From Actinophytocola algeriensis (GTDB lineage Bacteria > Actinomycetota > Actinomycetes > Mycobacteriales > Pseudonocardiaceae), in the NCBI RefSeq assembly GCF_014203735.1, contig NZ_JACHJQ010000014.1:62001-126000 (forward strand): a stretch of DNA of 64,000 nt. Direction: 5' to 3'. This document shows positions 1 to 9,619 of the stretch, one piece after another (position 1 is the first letter of the stretch; the number at the start of each line of letters is the position of its first letter). The position numbers and the translations under genes were made by a program. The notes under the pieces are model-generated. The model was not told where the DNA came from. It worked only from the letters and a program-made list of their open reading frames with translations, and searched no databases.

Positions 1-174
1 GCCGCGATCACCCGGCCGGCGTAGCTTCGCGCGGCCGGCCCGGAGCGGAGCGCCCGATGGGCGCATCCGCATCGATTCAAGTGCGCGTCGTCACCCGCCG
101 CGCGGTTTCGCCGCCGGTCACGAACCCGTACCTTCGAAACGTGAGGTGACCCCTACGCGTCGAGGAGAACAAGG

Positions 175-849
175 ATGGCGGACGCCGACATTGCCACGCC
201 CGACATCGCCGTCGCGCTGCCGACGATGCGCGTGTCGTACGAAGAGGGCACCCTGAGTGAGGCGGAGCTGGCCGACACCTGGCACCAGCAGCTCCAGTCA
301 TGGCTGGACGACGCCATCCGGGCGGGTGCGCCCGAGCCCAACGCCATGGTCCTGGCCACGGCGAACGCCGAGGGCATGCCGTCGTCACGCACCGTGCTCA
401 TGAAGGGCCTCGACGAGCGCGGCGTGGTGTTCTTCACCAACTACACGTCCACCAAGAGCCACGACCTGATGGCGACCCGCTTCGCGTCGGCGACGTTCCC
501 CTGGTACTCGCTGCACCGCCAGGCCACCGTCCGCGGCACCGTGGAGAAGGTAAGCCAGGCGGAGACCAAGACGTACTGGGCGTCGCGGCCGCGCGGCTCG
601 CAGCTCGGTGCGTGGGCGTCGCCGCAGTCGATCGTCGTCCGTGACCGGGGGACGCTCGAGAACGCACTCGCGAACGTCGAGCGCCGCTTCGCCGACGCCG
701 AAGAGGTACCGGTACCCCCGCACTGGGGCGGCTGGCGCATCCGGCCGGAGGTCGTGGAGTTCTGGCAGGGCCGCCGCGACCGCATGCACGACCGCCTCCG
801 CTTCAGGCTGAACCGCGACGGCTGGACCGTCGAGCGCGTCGGTCCGTAG
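175..849 (+). CDS. pdxH: Pyridoxamine 5'-phosphate oxidase
   Basis: FMN enzyme that oxidises pyridoxine or pyridoxamine 5'-phosphate to pyridoxal phosphate (PLP) in the cytosol. The 224 residues match the usual family length. Visible family landmarks are SSRTVLMKG and VFFTNYTSTKS in the FMN-binding half, and the C-terminal stretch PEVVEFWQGRRDRMHDR, the classic PdxH signature that contacts the phosphate of PLP. An AGGAGAACAAGG ribosome binding site sits directly before the ATG. The gene stands alone and is followed by a strong hairpin terminator. The stop codon lies inside an 18-bp tandem duplication. Identification is secure. Confidence 0.96.
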   Translation: MADADIATPDIAVALPTMRVSYEEGTLSEAELADTWHQQLQSWLDDAIRAGAPEPNAMVLATANAEGMPSSRTVLMKGLDERGVVFFTNYTSTKSHDLMATRFASATFPWYSLHRQATVRGTVEKVSQAETKTYWASRPRGSQLGAWASPQSIVVRDRGTLENALANVERRFADAEEVPVPPHWGGWRIRPEVVEFWQGRRDRMHDRLRFRLNRDGWTVERVGP

Positions 850-870
850 TACCGCGTCGGTCCGTAGTAC
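835..870. repeat. 18-bp tandem duplication across the pdxH stop codon
   Basis: The unit CGCGTCGGTCCGTAGTAC occurs twice back to back (835-852 and 853-870). The first copy contains the last codons and TAG stop of pdxH. Because 18 is a multiple of three, the second copy carries an identical in-frame stop. It looks like a recent slippage duplication. Confidence 0.9.
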
Positions 871-880
871 ACAGCACTCG

Positions 881-917
881 CGAAAGGCGCGTTCGGATGT
901 CCCGAACGCGCCTTTCG
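881..917. terminator. Hairpin terminator after pdxH
   Basis: Perfect 16-bp stem, CGAAAGGCGCGTTCGG at 881-896 with its complement at 902-917, closed by a 5-nt loop. It lies 32 bp after the pdxH stop. There is no long U tract, as is usual in actinomycetes. Confidence 0.85.
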
Positions 918-981
918 TGCTGTTCAGGGGTCGCGAAACTCACGCGCGCTCCAGTCGTTAGCGGGCCTAAGCTTTGACGTC

Positions 982-2235
982 GTGGGGGTAGCTACAACCA
1001 AACGGTCCAGGGTCGCCATCGACACGAGGCCGTTGCGCATACCCGCGTACCGCCGCCTCTGGGGCTCCACGGCGATCGTCGCGGTCGGGTCGCAGTTCAC
1101 GGTCGTCGCGGTGCCCAAGCAGATCTACGACCTCACCGGGTCCTCCGGCTTCGTCGGGCTCGCCGGGGCGTTCGGTCTCGTGCCCTTGCTGATCTTCGGG
1201 CTGTGGGGCGGGGCGATCGCGGACGCGTTCGACCGGCGCACGGTCATCCTCGTCACCAACGTCGGGGTCGCGGCCACGTCCGTCGCCTTCTGGGTGCAGG
1301 CCGTCGTCGGCGCCAACGTGTGGATCGTGCTGTCGCTGCTGGCCGTCCAGCAGGCGTTCGTCGCGATCAACATGCCCACCCGCACCGCCTCCGTCGCCCG
1401 GCTCGTGCCGCCCGACCTGATCGCCTCCGCGACCGCGCTCACCGCCACCGTCGGCTCGTTCGGCATGGTGTTCGGGCCGCTGCTCGCCGGTGCGCTGATG
1501 CCGTTCACCGGGCTGCCGATCCTCTACCTGGTCGACGCGATCGTGCTGGTCCTCGCGACCGTGATCGTCTCCGGGCTGCCGAAGATGGCGCCGCTCGACG
1601 GGGTCAGGCGCCGCGCAGGGCTCAAGGACATCGCCGACGGGTTCCGGTACGTCGCCGCCAAGAACGTCCTGCTCGCGAGCTTCCTGCTCGACATCATCGC
1701 CATGGTCGCGGGCATGCCGCGCGCGCTGTTCCCGGAGATGGCGGAGCGCACCTTCGGCGACCCGCACGGCGGCGGCATCGCGCTCGGCCTGCTCTACGCG
1801 TCCATCCCGATCGGCGCGCTGCTGTTCGGCCTGTTCTCCGGCTGGCTGTCCAACATCTCCCGGCACGGCGTCGGCGTGACCGCCTCGGTCATCGTGTGGG
1901 GGCTCGCGATCATCGGGTTCGGGCTGGCGGGCCACCTGTGGCTCGCGGTCACCTTCATGGTCATCGCGGGAGCCGCCGACATGGTCAGCATGGTGTACCG
2001 GAGCGCGATCCTGCAGACCGCCGTGACCGACGAGATGCGCGGCCGCATGCAGGGCGTCTTCACCGTCGTCGTCGCGGGCGGGCCGCGCATCGCCGATCTC
2101 CTGCACGGCTGGGGTGCCGCAGGCGTCGGCACCGCGGCGGCGGCCACGGGCGGTGGTGTGCTGGTCATCGTGCTGACGGTGCTCGCCGTGGTGTGCCTGC
2201 CCGCGTTCTGGCGTTATCGCGCCACAACCGGATAG
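982..2235 (+). CDS. MFS transporter, MFS_3/EntS-like exporter
   Basis: Inner-membrane major facilitator of 417 residues with about 12 predicted membrane helices. The loop between helices 2 and 3 has the family motif (GGAIADAFDRRTVIL), and the N-terminus IPAYRRLWGST is typical of the MFS_3 branch that includes the enterobactin exporter EntS. The substrate cannot be read from sequence. The start is GTG at 982. The gene follows the pdxH terminator and precedes an APC permease by about 60 bp. Drug or siderophore export is the family-based guess. Confidence 0.85.
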   Translation: MGVATTKRSRVAIDTRPLRIPAYRRLWGSTAIVAVGSQFTVVAVPKQIYDLTGSSGFVGLAGAFGLVPLLIFGLWGGAIADAFDRRTVILVTNVGVAATSVAFWVQAVVGANVWIVLSLLAVQQAFVAINMPTRTASVARLVPPDLIASATALTATVGSFGMVFGPLLAGALMPFTGLPILYLVDAIVLVLATVIVSGLPKMAPLDGVRRRAGLKDIADGFRYVAAKNVLLASFLLDIIAMVAGMPRALFPEMAERTFGDPHGGGIALGLLYASIPIGALLFGLFSGWLSNISRHGVGVTASVIVWGLAIIGFGLAGHLWLAVTFMVIAGAADMVSMVYRSAILQTAVTDEMRGRMQGVFTVVVAGGPRIADLLHGWGAAGVGTAAAATGGGVLVIVLTVLAVVCLPAFWRYRATTG

Positions 2236-2297
2236 TTAGTGAACTAGTAACGTCACCATCTGGTCAGGCCGGTGAAACTCGGGCATGCTCAAGCGCC

Positions 2298-3710
2298 ATG
2301 GTGACCGAGAACACAGCCGCGCCCGAGGAGCAACAGTCCTCCCTCAAGAGGGTCATGGGCTCGAAGCTCCTGTACTTCTTCGTAATCGGTGACATCCTCG
2401 GCACGGGCATCTACGCCCTGACCGGTACCGTCGCAGGCAGAGTCGGCGGTGCGCTGTGGCTCCCGTTCCTGCTCGCGTTCGTGGTGGCGTTCCTGACCGC
2501 GTTCGCCTACCTGGAACTCGTCGGCAAGTACCCGAAGGCCGCCGGTGCCGCGCTCTACACGAACCGGGCCTTCAAGAAACCGTTCGTGACCTTCCTCGTC
2601 GCGTTCGCGGTGATGTGCTCCGGCATCACGTCCGCGTCGGCCGCCGCGATGGCGTTCGGCGGGACCTACCTGCCTGCCGCGTTCGACTTCGAGGTCACCG
2701 ACACGACGAAGATCCTCGTCGCGGTCGCGTTCATCGTACTGCTCGCGATCGTCAACTTCGTCGGCGTCGCGCACTCGGTCAAGGCCAACGTGGTCCTCAC
2801 GATCATCGAGCTGTCCGGTCTCGCGATCATCATCTGCGTCGGCCTGTTCGCGGTCGGCGGCGGTGACGGCGAGCCGGGCAGGCTGCTGGAGGTCAACACC
2901 GCGGACCAGAGCTGGCTGCTCGCGATCACCGCGGCCACCTCGCTCGCGTTCTTCGCCATGGTCGGCTTCGAGGACTCGGTCAACATGGCCGAGGAGTGCC
3001 AGGACCCGCCCCGGATCTTCCCGAAGGCGCTGCTCGGCGGGCTCGCCACCGCCGCGGTGATCTACGTGCTGGTGGCCGTGACGTCCTCGCTGCTGGTCGC
3101 CGCGAGCGACCTGGCCGCCGCCGAGTCCGGTGCGCTGCTCAAGGTGATCGACGTCGGCGCACCCGGCTTCCCGCGCTGGATCTTCGAGTGGATCGGCGTG
3201 TTCGCGGTCATCAACTCCGCGCTGATCAACATGCTGATGGCCAGCCGCCTGCTGTACGGCATGGCGAACGAGCGCATCCTGCCGCGCGTGTTCGGCACCG
3301 TGCACCCGTTCCGCCGCACGCCGTGGGTGTCGATCCTCGTCACCAGCGGCATCGCGGTCCTGCTGCTGATCTTCGCGGGCACGGACGGCGTCAGCGCGCT
3401 CGGCGGTACGACCGCGTTGCTGCTGCTGTGCGTGTTCACCGTGGTCAACATCGCGGTACTGGTGCTGCGCAAGGAGAAGGTGGAGCACAACCATTTCAGG
3501 GCGCCGACGTGGGCGCCGGTGGTCGGCGCGGTCCTGTGCCTCTACCTGGTGCTGCCGGGCCTGTCCGGCAAGACCGCGCGCGACTACTACATCGGCGTCG
3601 GGCTGATCGTGCTCGGCATCGTGTTGTGGGGGATCAACTGGCTGGTACTGCGTTCGCGGGGTGAGCAGGACGCGGTGAAGGAGTTCGACCCGCAGTCCCT
3701 CAAGCACTGA
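2298..3710 (+). CDS. APC-family amino acid permease
   Basis: Amino acid-polyamine-organocation permease of 470 residues, about 12 membrane helices. The first helix carries IGDILGTGIYALTG, which matches the unwound substrate-binding segment of APC transporters (GxGIY). A second conserved segment, FAMVGFEDSVNMAEECQDP, corresponds to the helix 6 region. ATG at 2298 is chosen because the protein then begins with a short hydrophilic tail (MVTENTAAPEEQQ) before helix 1. The reading frame is open far upstream, but only inside the MFS gene. Substrate unknown. Confidence 0.9.
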   Translation: MVTENTAAPEEQQSSLKRVMGSKLLYFFVIGDILGTGIYALTGTVAGRVGGALWLPFLLAFVVAFLTAFAYLELVGKYPKAAGAALYTNRAFKKPFVTFLVAFAVMCSGITSASAAAMAFGGTYLPAAFDFEVTDTTKILVAVAFIVLLAIVNFVGVAHSVKANVVLTIIELSGLAIIICVGLFAVGGGDGEPGRLLEVNTADQSWLLAITAATSLAFFAMVGFEDSVNMAEECQDPPRIFPKALLGGLATAAVIYVLVAVTSSLLVAASDLAAAESGALLKVIDVGAPGFPRWIFEWIGVFAVINSALINMLMASRLLYGMANERILPRVFGTVHPFRRTPWVSILVTSGIAVLLLIFAGTDGVSALGGTTALLLLCVFTVVNIAVLVLRKEKVEHNHFRAPTWAPVVGAVLCLYLVLPGLSGKTARDYYIGVGLIVLGIVLWGINWLVLRSRGEQDAVKEFDPQSLKH

Positions 3711-3727
3711 CCGTAGGCTCTCCTGGC

Positions 3728-4633
3728 ATGACAGGAGAGCAGCTGGAGATCACGCACGGCCCCGCGCGGGCGGTCGTCAGGACCGCGGGCGCGGGGCTGC
3801 GCGCGTTCGAGGTGGCCGGGGTGCCGTACGTCGAGACCTACGACACCGCCGACGAGCCGCCGATGGGCGTGGGTGCCGTGCTGGTGCCGTGGCCCAACCG
3901 GGTGGCGGCCGCGACGTGGACCCGCGACGGCGAAACCCACCACCTCGAGGCGACGGAAGCCGCGCGGGGCAACGCGATCCACGGCCTGGTGCGCCGCGCG
4001 GAGTGGACCGTGACCGCGCACGACGAGTCGGCCGTGACGTTGCGGGTGGTGGTCGACGAGGCGCCGGGCTGGCCGTTTCCCTTTCGCACCAGCATTTCCT
4101 ACGCGCTGACCGGCGGCGGCCTCGAGATCACGCACGTGGTGGAGAACCGCGGCGAGCGGGACATGCCGTTCGGCGTCGGCACGCACCCGTACCCGCGGCC
4201 CGGCAACACCGACGTCGACGACTGCGTGCTCACGCTCGCCGCGCGCACGGTCCTGCCGGTGGACCTCGACACGATGATCCCCAACGGTGAACCCATCGAG
4301 GTCGCGGGCACGGAGTACGACTTCTCCTCGGGCAGGGCGCTGCGGGACGTGGAGCTGGACACCGCGTTCGGCGGCTGCAAGCCCGGCGACGACGGCCTGG
4401 TGCGGCACTCGGTGACCTACCCGGGCGGCGGTGTCGAGGTGTGGGCGGAGCCCGCGTTCGGATGGGTGCAGGTGTTCACGCCGGGCGAGTTCCCTGGCAA
4501 GGGCGCGCGTGCGGTCGCGATCGAGCCCATGACGTGCCCGCCGGACGCGCTCAACTCGGGCGTGGACCTGCTGTGGTTGTCGGCGGACGAGTCGTGGACG
4601 GGCCGCTGGGGCATCCGTCCGCTGGAAGCGTAG
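3728..4633 (+). CDS. Aldose 1-epimerase (galactose mutarotase) family
   Basis: Interconverts alpha and beta anomers of hexoses in the cytosol. 301 residues. GNAIHGLVRRAEW contains the catalytic His (NxIHG) of the mutarotase fold. A second His lies in FGVGTHPYPRPG, and the C-terminal catalytic Glu region is likely VAIEPMTCPPDALNSG. It follows the APC permease by 17 bp and lies 5 bp before the amidohydrolase, so these three may be cotranscribed. The exact sugar is not determinable. Confidence 0.9.
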   Translation: MTGEQLEITHGPARAVVRTAGAGLRAFEVAGVPYVETYDTADEPPMGVGAVLVPWPNRVAAATWTRDGETHHLEATEAARGNAIHGLVRRAEWTVTAHDESAVTLRVVVDEAPGWPFPFRTSISYALTGGGLEITHVVENRGERDMPFGVGTHPYPRPGNTDVDDCVLTLAARTVLPVDLDTMIPNGEPIEVAGTEYDFSSGRALRDVELDTAFGGCKPGDDGLVRHSVTYPGGGVEVWAEPAFGWVQVFTPGEFPGKGARAVAIEPMTCPPDALNSGVDLLWLSADESWTGRWGIRPLEA

Positions 4634-4638
4634 GTTGA

Positions 4639-5862
4639 GTGCCCGTGAGCATCGCGATTACAGGTGGATACGTCGTTCCCGTCGACGGTGAGCCCATCGA
4701 CGGCGGCACGGTCCTGGTCGACGACGGCGTGATCGTCGCGGTCGGCGCCCAGGCCGATGTGGACGTGCCGGACGACGCGGAGATCGTCGACGCGTCCGGC
4801 ACCTGGGTGCTGCCCGGTTTCGTCGAGTCGCACGGCCACGTCGGCGTCGCCGAGGAGGGCGACGGCTGGGCCGGTCTGGACGTCAACGAGATGACCGACC
4901 CGAACGGCGCGCGGCTGCGTGCGCTGGACGGCATCAACCCGGACGACGAGGGCTTCCGCGACGCGCTGGCGGGCGGGGTGACCACGGTCGTCGTGAAGCC
5001 GGGGTCCGGCAACCCGATCGGCGGCCAGACCGTGGCCGTGAAGTCGTGGGGCCGCACGGTGGACGACATGCTCGTGCGCCAGCCGGTGAGCGTGAAGAGC
5101 GCGCTGGGGGAGAACCCGAAGCGCGTGTACGGCGACAAGGACAAGCTGCCGTCGACCCGGCTCGGTGTGGCGGCGGTGATCCGCGACGCGTTCACCAAGG
5201 CGCAGGACTACCGCGCCGCCCGCGAGTGGGCGGCACGGGAGAGCACGCCGTTCGATCGCGACAACACGTCGGAGATCCTGGTCAAGGTGCTCGACGGCGA
5301 GCTGCCGTGGTGCCAGCACAGCCACCGCGCCGACGACATCGCGACCGCCATCCGGCTGTCCGAGGAGTTCGGCTACAAGCTGATCGTCAACCACGGCACC
5401 GAGGGCCACCTGATCGCGGACCTGTTGGCCGAGAAGGAGATCCCGGTCATCATCGGCCCGCTGATCGTGGGCCGGTCGAAGGTCGAGGTGCGCGAGCGCG
5501 CGATGCGCAACCCGGGCATCCTCGCGCGGGCGGGCGTGGAGATCGCGCTGACGACCGACCACCCCGTGGTGCCGATCGACTTCCTCGTGCACCAGGCCAC
5601 GTTCGCGGTGAAGGAAGGCCTCGACACCGAGACCGCGCTCCGGTCGATCACGGTCAACCCGGCGCGGATCATGAGCCTGGACGACCGGGTCGGCGCGCTG
5701 AAGCCCGGGCTGGACGCCGACATCGTGCTGTGGTCGGGGGACCCGCTGGACGTGATGAGCCGCGCGGTGCGGGTCTTCGTCAACGGCCGGTCCGTGTACC
5801 ACTTCGACGAAGCGGCCAACCGCGGGGTGACGGTGTCCCCGTTCTACCAAGACCAGCACTGA
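4639..5862 (+). CDS. Amidohydrolase, imidazolonepropionase-like
   Basis: Metal-dependent TIM-barrel hydrolase of 407 residues. It shows the expected order of metal ligands: SHGHVG (HxH) near residue 70, CQHSHRADD and IVNHGTEGH in the middle, and TTDHPVVP (Asp) near residue 310. The N-terminal beta-sandwich and C-terminal GALKPGLDADIVLW are typical of the family. Start is GTG at 4639, with a second GTG at 4645 possible. Substrate unknown: cyclic amides or peptides are the usual targets. Four 10-bp repeats overlap its stop. Confidence 0.88.
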   Translation: MPVSIAITGGYVVPVDGEPIDGGTVLVDDGVIVAVGAQADVDVPDDAEIVDASGTWVLPGFVESHGHVGVAEEGDGWAGLDVNEMTDPNGARLRALDGINPDDEGFRDALAGGVTTVVVKPGSGNPIGGQTVAVKSWGRTVDDMLVRQPVSVKSALGENPKRVYGDKDKLPSTRLGVAAVIRDAFTKAQDYRAAREWAARESTPFDRDNTSEILVKVLDGELPWCQHSHRADDIATAIRLSEEFGYKLIVNHGTEGHLIADLLAEKEIPVIIGPLIVGRSKVEVRERAMRNPGILARAGVEIALTTDHPVVPIDFLVHQATFAVKEGLDTETALRSITVNPARIMSLDDRVGALKPGLDADIVLWSGDPLDVMSRAVRVFVNGRSVYHFDEAANRGVTVSPFYQDQH

Positions 5863-5890
5863 CCAGCACCGACCAGCACTGACGAGCACC
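5851..5890. repeat. Four 10-bp tandem repeats over a stop codon
   Basis: The unit GACCAGCACY is repeated four times (5851, 5861, 5871 and 5881, the last with one change). The amidohydrolase stop TGA at 5860-5862 lies at the junction of the first two units. Confidence 0.85.
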
Positions 5891-5894
5891 GACC

Positions 5895-5957
5895 GCAGCG
5901 TGATGAAGGACCCCTTCGTCACGCTGCGGTTGACGAAGGACCCCTTCATCAACCGCA
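5895..5957. terminator. Two overlapping hairpins between convergent genes
   Basis: Hairpin 1 (5895-5927) has outer arms GCAGCGTGA/TCACGCTGC. Hairpin 2 (5925-5957) has outer arms TGCGGTTGA/TCAACCGCA. Both enclose the same core GAAGGACCCCTTC. They share three bases, so only one can form fully at a time. They lie between the convergent amidohydrolase and acyl-CoA dehydrogenase genes and should stop transcription from both sides. Confidence 0.8.
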
Positions 5958-5972
5958 GCCAACCGGGCGGGG

Positions 5973-7118
5973 TCAGGACTTGCGCAGCTCGCGGGCGATG
6001 ACCACGCGCTGGATCTGGTTGGTGCCCTCGAAGATCTGCGGGACCTTCGCCTCCCGCATGTAGCGCTCCACCGGGAAGTCGCGCGTGTAGCCCGCGCCGC
6101 CGAGGACCTGGACCGCGTCCGTGGTCACCTTCATCGCCGCGTCGGTCGCGATCAGCTTCGCCACGGAGGCCTGCCGGGTGAACGGCAGCCCCCGGTCGCG
6201 GCGCCGGGCCGCCTCCAGGTACGTCGCGCGTGCCGACTCGACGGCCGCCGCCATGTCGGCGAGCAGGAACTCGAGGCCCTGGAACTCGATGACCGGCCTG
6301 CCGAACTGCGACCGGCCCTTCGCGTAGGTGACGGCCTCGTCGAGCGCCGCCTGCGCCAGCCCGACCGCGCACGCCGCGATCCCGAGCCGGCCCGAGTTCA
6401 GCGACGACAGCGCGATCCGCAGGCCCGCGCCCTCCGCGCCCACCAGGCGCGCGGTGGGCACCGCCGCGTCCTCGAACAGCAGCTGCGTGGTCGGTGAGCC
6501 GGTCAGGCCCATCTTCCGCTCCGGCGGCGCGGCGGACAGCCCCGGCGTGTCGCCGGGCACCAGCAGGCACGAGACGCCGCGGCCACCATCGGGGGACGTG
6601 CGGACCATCGTCGTGTAGAAGTCGGCATGACCGCCGTGTGTTATCCACGCCTTCACGCCGTTGACCACATACTTGTCACCCGTGAGCACCGCGCGACACG
6701 TCAGCGCCGCCGCGTCCGAGCCGGCCTGGGGCTCCGACAGCGCGTACGCGCCCAGCAGCTCGCCGCCCAGCATGGCGGGCAGCAGCTCGGCGCGTTGCCG
6801 GTCGGTGCCGTACTCGGCCAGCGCGAAGCACGACATCACGTGCACCGACAGGCCGACGCCGACCGACATCCACGCGGTCGCGACCTCCTCGAGCACCTGC
6901 AGGTACACCTCGTACGACAGCCCGCCGCCGCCCCACTGCTCCGGGTACGGCAGCCCGAGCAGGCCGCTGCGCCCGAGGAGCCGGAACTGTTCGCGCGGGA
7001 ACCGGTGTTCCTCCTCGTACGACGACGCCAGGGGCGCCAGTTCGTCCCTGGCGATCTCCCTGGTCAGCTTGATGAGGTCTTCCGCGTCCCGGTTGGGGAG
7101 CAGTCGTTCGGCCGGCAT
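5973..7118 (-). CDS. Acyl-CoA dehydrogenase
   Basis: FAD enzyme that removes hydrogens at the alpha-beta positions of an acyl-CoA. 381 residues. Family signatures are [15 protein letters not shown] (FAD contact), ITHGGHADF, and the C-terminal [20 protein letters not shown], followed by [18 protein letters not shown], where EGT holds the catalytic Glu of the short-chain type. The start is placed at 7118 because GGAGGAG lies at the right spacing; the longer in-frame version to 7160 adds 14 unlikely residues. It is divergent from the PfkB kinase gene across a 20-bp palindrome. Confidence 0.92.
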   Translation of the reverse strand: MPAERLLPNRDAEDLIKLTREIARDELAPLASSYEEEHRFPREQFRLLGRSGLLGLPYPEQWGGGGLSYEVYLQVLEEVATAWMSVGVGLSVHVMSCFALAEYGTDRQRAELLPAMLGGELLGAYALSEPQAGSDAAALTCRAVLTGDKYVVNGVKAWITHGGHADFYTTMVRTSPDGGRGVSCLLVPGDTPGLSAAPPERKMGLTGSPTTQLLFEDAAVPTARLVGAEGAGLRIALSSLNSGRLGIAACAVGLAQAALDEAVTYAKGRSQFGRPVIEFQGLEFLLADMAAAVESARATYLEAARRRDRGLPFTRQASVAKLIATDAAMKVTTDAVQVLGGAGYTRDFPVERYMREAKVPQIFEGTNQIQRVVIARELRKS

Positions 7119-7160
7119 GCCGTCTCCTCCGCAGGTCCATGCGTGGTTCAAGGCCATCAA

Positions 7161-7180
7161 ACAGTATGACGTCCTACTGT
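7161..7180. promoter_or_regulatory. 20-bp near-perfect palindrome, candidate operator
   Basis: ACAGTATGACGTCCTACTGT matches its own reverse complement at 18 of 20 positions (only the symmetric pair 7/14 differs). It lies between the divergent acyl-CoA dehydrogenase and PfkB kinase starts, 21 bp before the kinase ATG. The size and symmetry fit a TetR-type dimer site. No regulator gene is adjacent. Confidence 0.6.
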
Positions 7181-7201
7181 CGGGTAGTGAGGAAAATAGC
7201 G

Positions 7202-8152
7202 ATGATTCTTGTCGGCGGCGAAGCCCTCGTCGATCTGGTGCCCGCGCCGGGGACGGTGCCCGGCGAGCTGGGACCGCTCCTGCCGCTGCCCGGCGGCGGC
7301 CCGTACAACGTCGCGATCACCGTGGGGCGGCTCGGTGCACCCGTCCGGTTCCTGTCGCGACTGTCGACGGATTCCTTCGGGGACGCGCTACTCCGGCGAC
7401 TCGAACTGTCCGGTGTGGACACTTCGATGGTCCAACGTGGACCGGAGCCGACCACCCTCGCGGTCGCGGGCATCGCGGCCGACGGGTCGGCGCGCTACTC
7501 CTTCCACGTCGAGGGCACGGCCGACCGTGAGGTAGCACACCCCGGCCCGCTGCCCGCCGAGATCAAGATCGTGTCCTTGGGCACACTGTCGCTGCTCCTC
7601 GAGCCGGGCGCGAGTCGCTACGAACAGCTGCTGCGGGACCACAGTGGCTCCGGCGGGCTCACCGTGCTCGACCCGAACATCCGCCCCGCCATGGTGACCG
7701 ACGCCACTGCCTACCGCGCCCGCTTCGCGTCGTGGTTGCCGGACATCGGGTTGCTGAAACTGTCCATCGAGGACGCGGCGTGGCTCGCGGGCGGGAGCCA
7801 GGGCGGCGACACGGACAAGGCGGTGGCCGAGTGGCTGTCCCTCGGCCCGGCGGCAGTGGTCCTGACCAGGGGCGGCGACGGGATCGTGGTGCGCACGGCC
7901 GGCGGTGTCGAGGTCGAGGTGCCGACCGTGCCCACCGCGGTGGCCGACACCATCGGGGCGGGTGACACCGTGCACGGAGCGTTGTTGTCGTGGCTGTGTC
8001 ACAACGGGATAACCACGCCGGAAACACTGCGAACGGTGGACGCGGACGCGTGGCGCGCCGCGCTCACGTTCGCGGCGAGAGCGGCGTCGGTGACGGTTTC
8101 CCGGGCGGGAGCGGAACCGCCTTACGCTGCTGAGCTGGCTGTTCAGTCGTAA
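7202..8152 (+). CDS. PfkB-family carbohydrate kinase (fructokinase-like)
   Basis: Phosphorylates a sugar or nucleoside with ATP. 316 residues. The N-terminal [13 protein letters not shown] and [16 protein letters not shown] (PfkB signature 1) and the C-terminal [16 protein letters not shown] (signature 2, with the GAGD catalytic Asp) are intact. Start at ATG 7202 gives the standard N-terminus; the frame is open further upstream into the operator. Fructokinase is the closest subfamily by eye, but 2-keto-3-deoxygluconate or ribose-type sugars are possible. Confidence 0.88.
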   Translation: MILVGGEALVDLVPAPGTVPGELGPLLPLPGGGPYNVAITVGRLGAPVRFLSRLSTDSFGDALLRRLELSGVDTSMVQRGPEPTTLAVAGIAADGSARYSFHVEGTADREVAHPGPLPAEIKIVSLGTLSLLLEPGASRYEQLLRDHSGSGGLTVLDPNIRPAMVTDATAYRARFASWLPDIGLLKLSIEDAAWLAGGSQGGDTDKAVAEWLSLGPAAVVLTRGGDGIVVRTAGGVEVEVPTVPTAVADTIGAGDTVHGALLSWLCHNGITTPETLRTVDADAWRAALTFAARAASVTVSRAGAEPPYAAELAVQS

Positions 8153-8178
8153 AGTGCGGTGTCCCACACCGTTCGGCC

Positions 8179-8207
8179 TTACCCACCGGCGCTGGGCGCA
8201 CTAGCGT
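8179..8207 (+). promoter_or_regulatory. Possible promoter of citrate synthase
   Basis: TTACCC (8179-8184) and TAGCGT (8202-8207) are 17 bp apart, 37 bp before the gltA ATG. The match to the actinobacterial housekeeping consensus is modest, especially at -35. Confidence 0.35.
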
Positions 8208-8243
8208 TAAGAACACAAGACGAAATTGTTGAGAGGGATACGC

Positions 8244-9557
<1,314 letters not shown>

Positions 9558-9564
9558 TCAGCAT

Positions 9565-9619
9565 TGCCATGAAAGACGCTTTCGGGACACTCAACGTCAC
9601 GAAAGCGTCTTTCATGGCA
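9565..9619. terminator. Bidirectional hairpin between gltA and the ABC exporter operon
   Basis: Perfect 20-bp arms: TGCCATGAAAGACGCTTTCG at 9565-9584 and its complement at 9600-9619, around a 15-nt loop. It ends the convergent gltA and ABC-2 permease transcripts and overlaps the permease stop codon by eight bases. Confidence 0.88.

Noticed and set aside
967-2106. Long antisense open frames, for example 967-2106 and 41764-44505 on the minus strand
   Set aside because: They are rich in Arg/Asp/His/Gly, lack domains, and lie opposite well-identified genes. Such frames are expected where third codon positions are almost all G or C.
1203-2297. Upstream extension of the APC permease frame across the MFS gene
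   Set aside because: The extension is an Arg/Gly/Ala-rich shadow of the MFS gene. The permease begins at ATG 2298.
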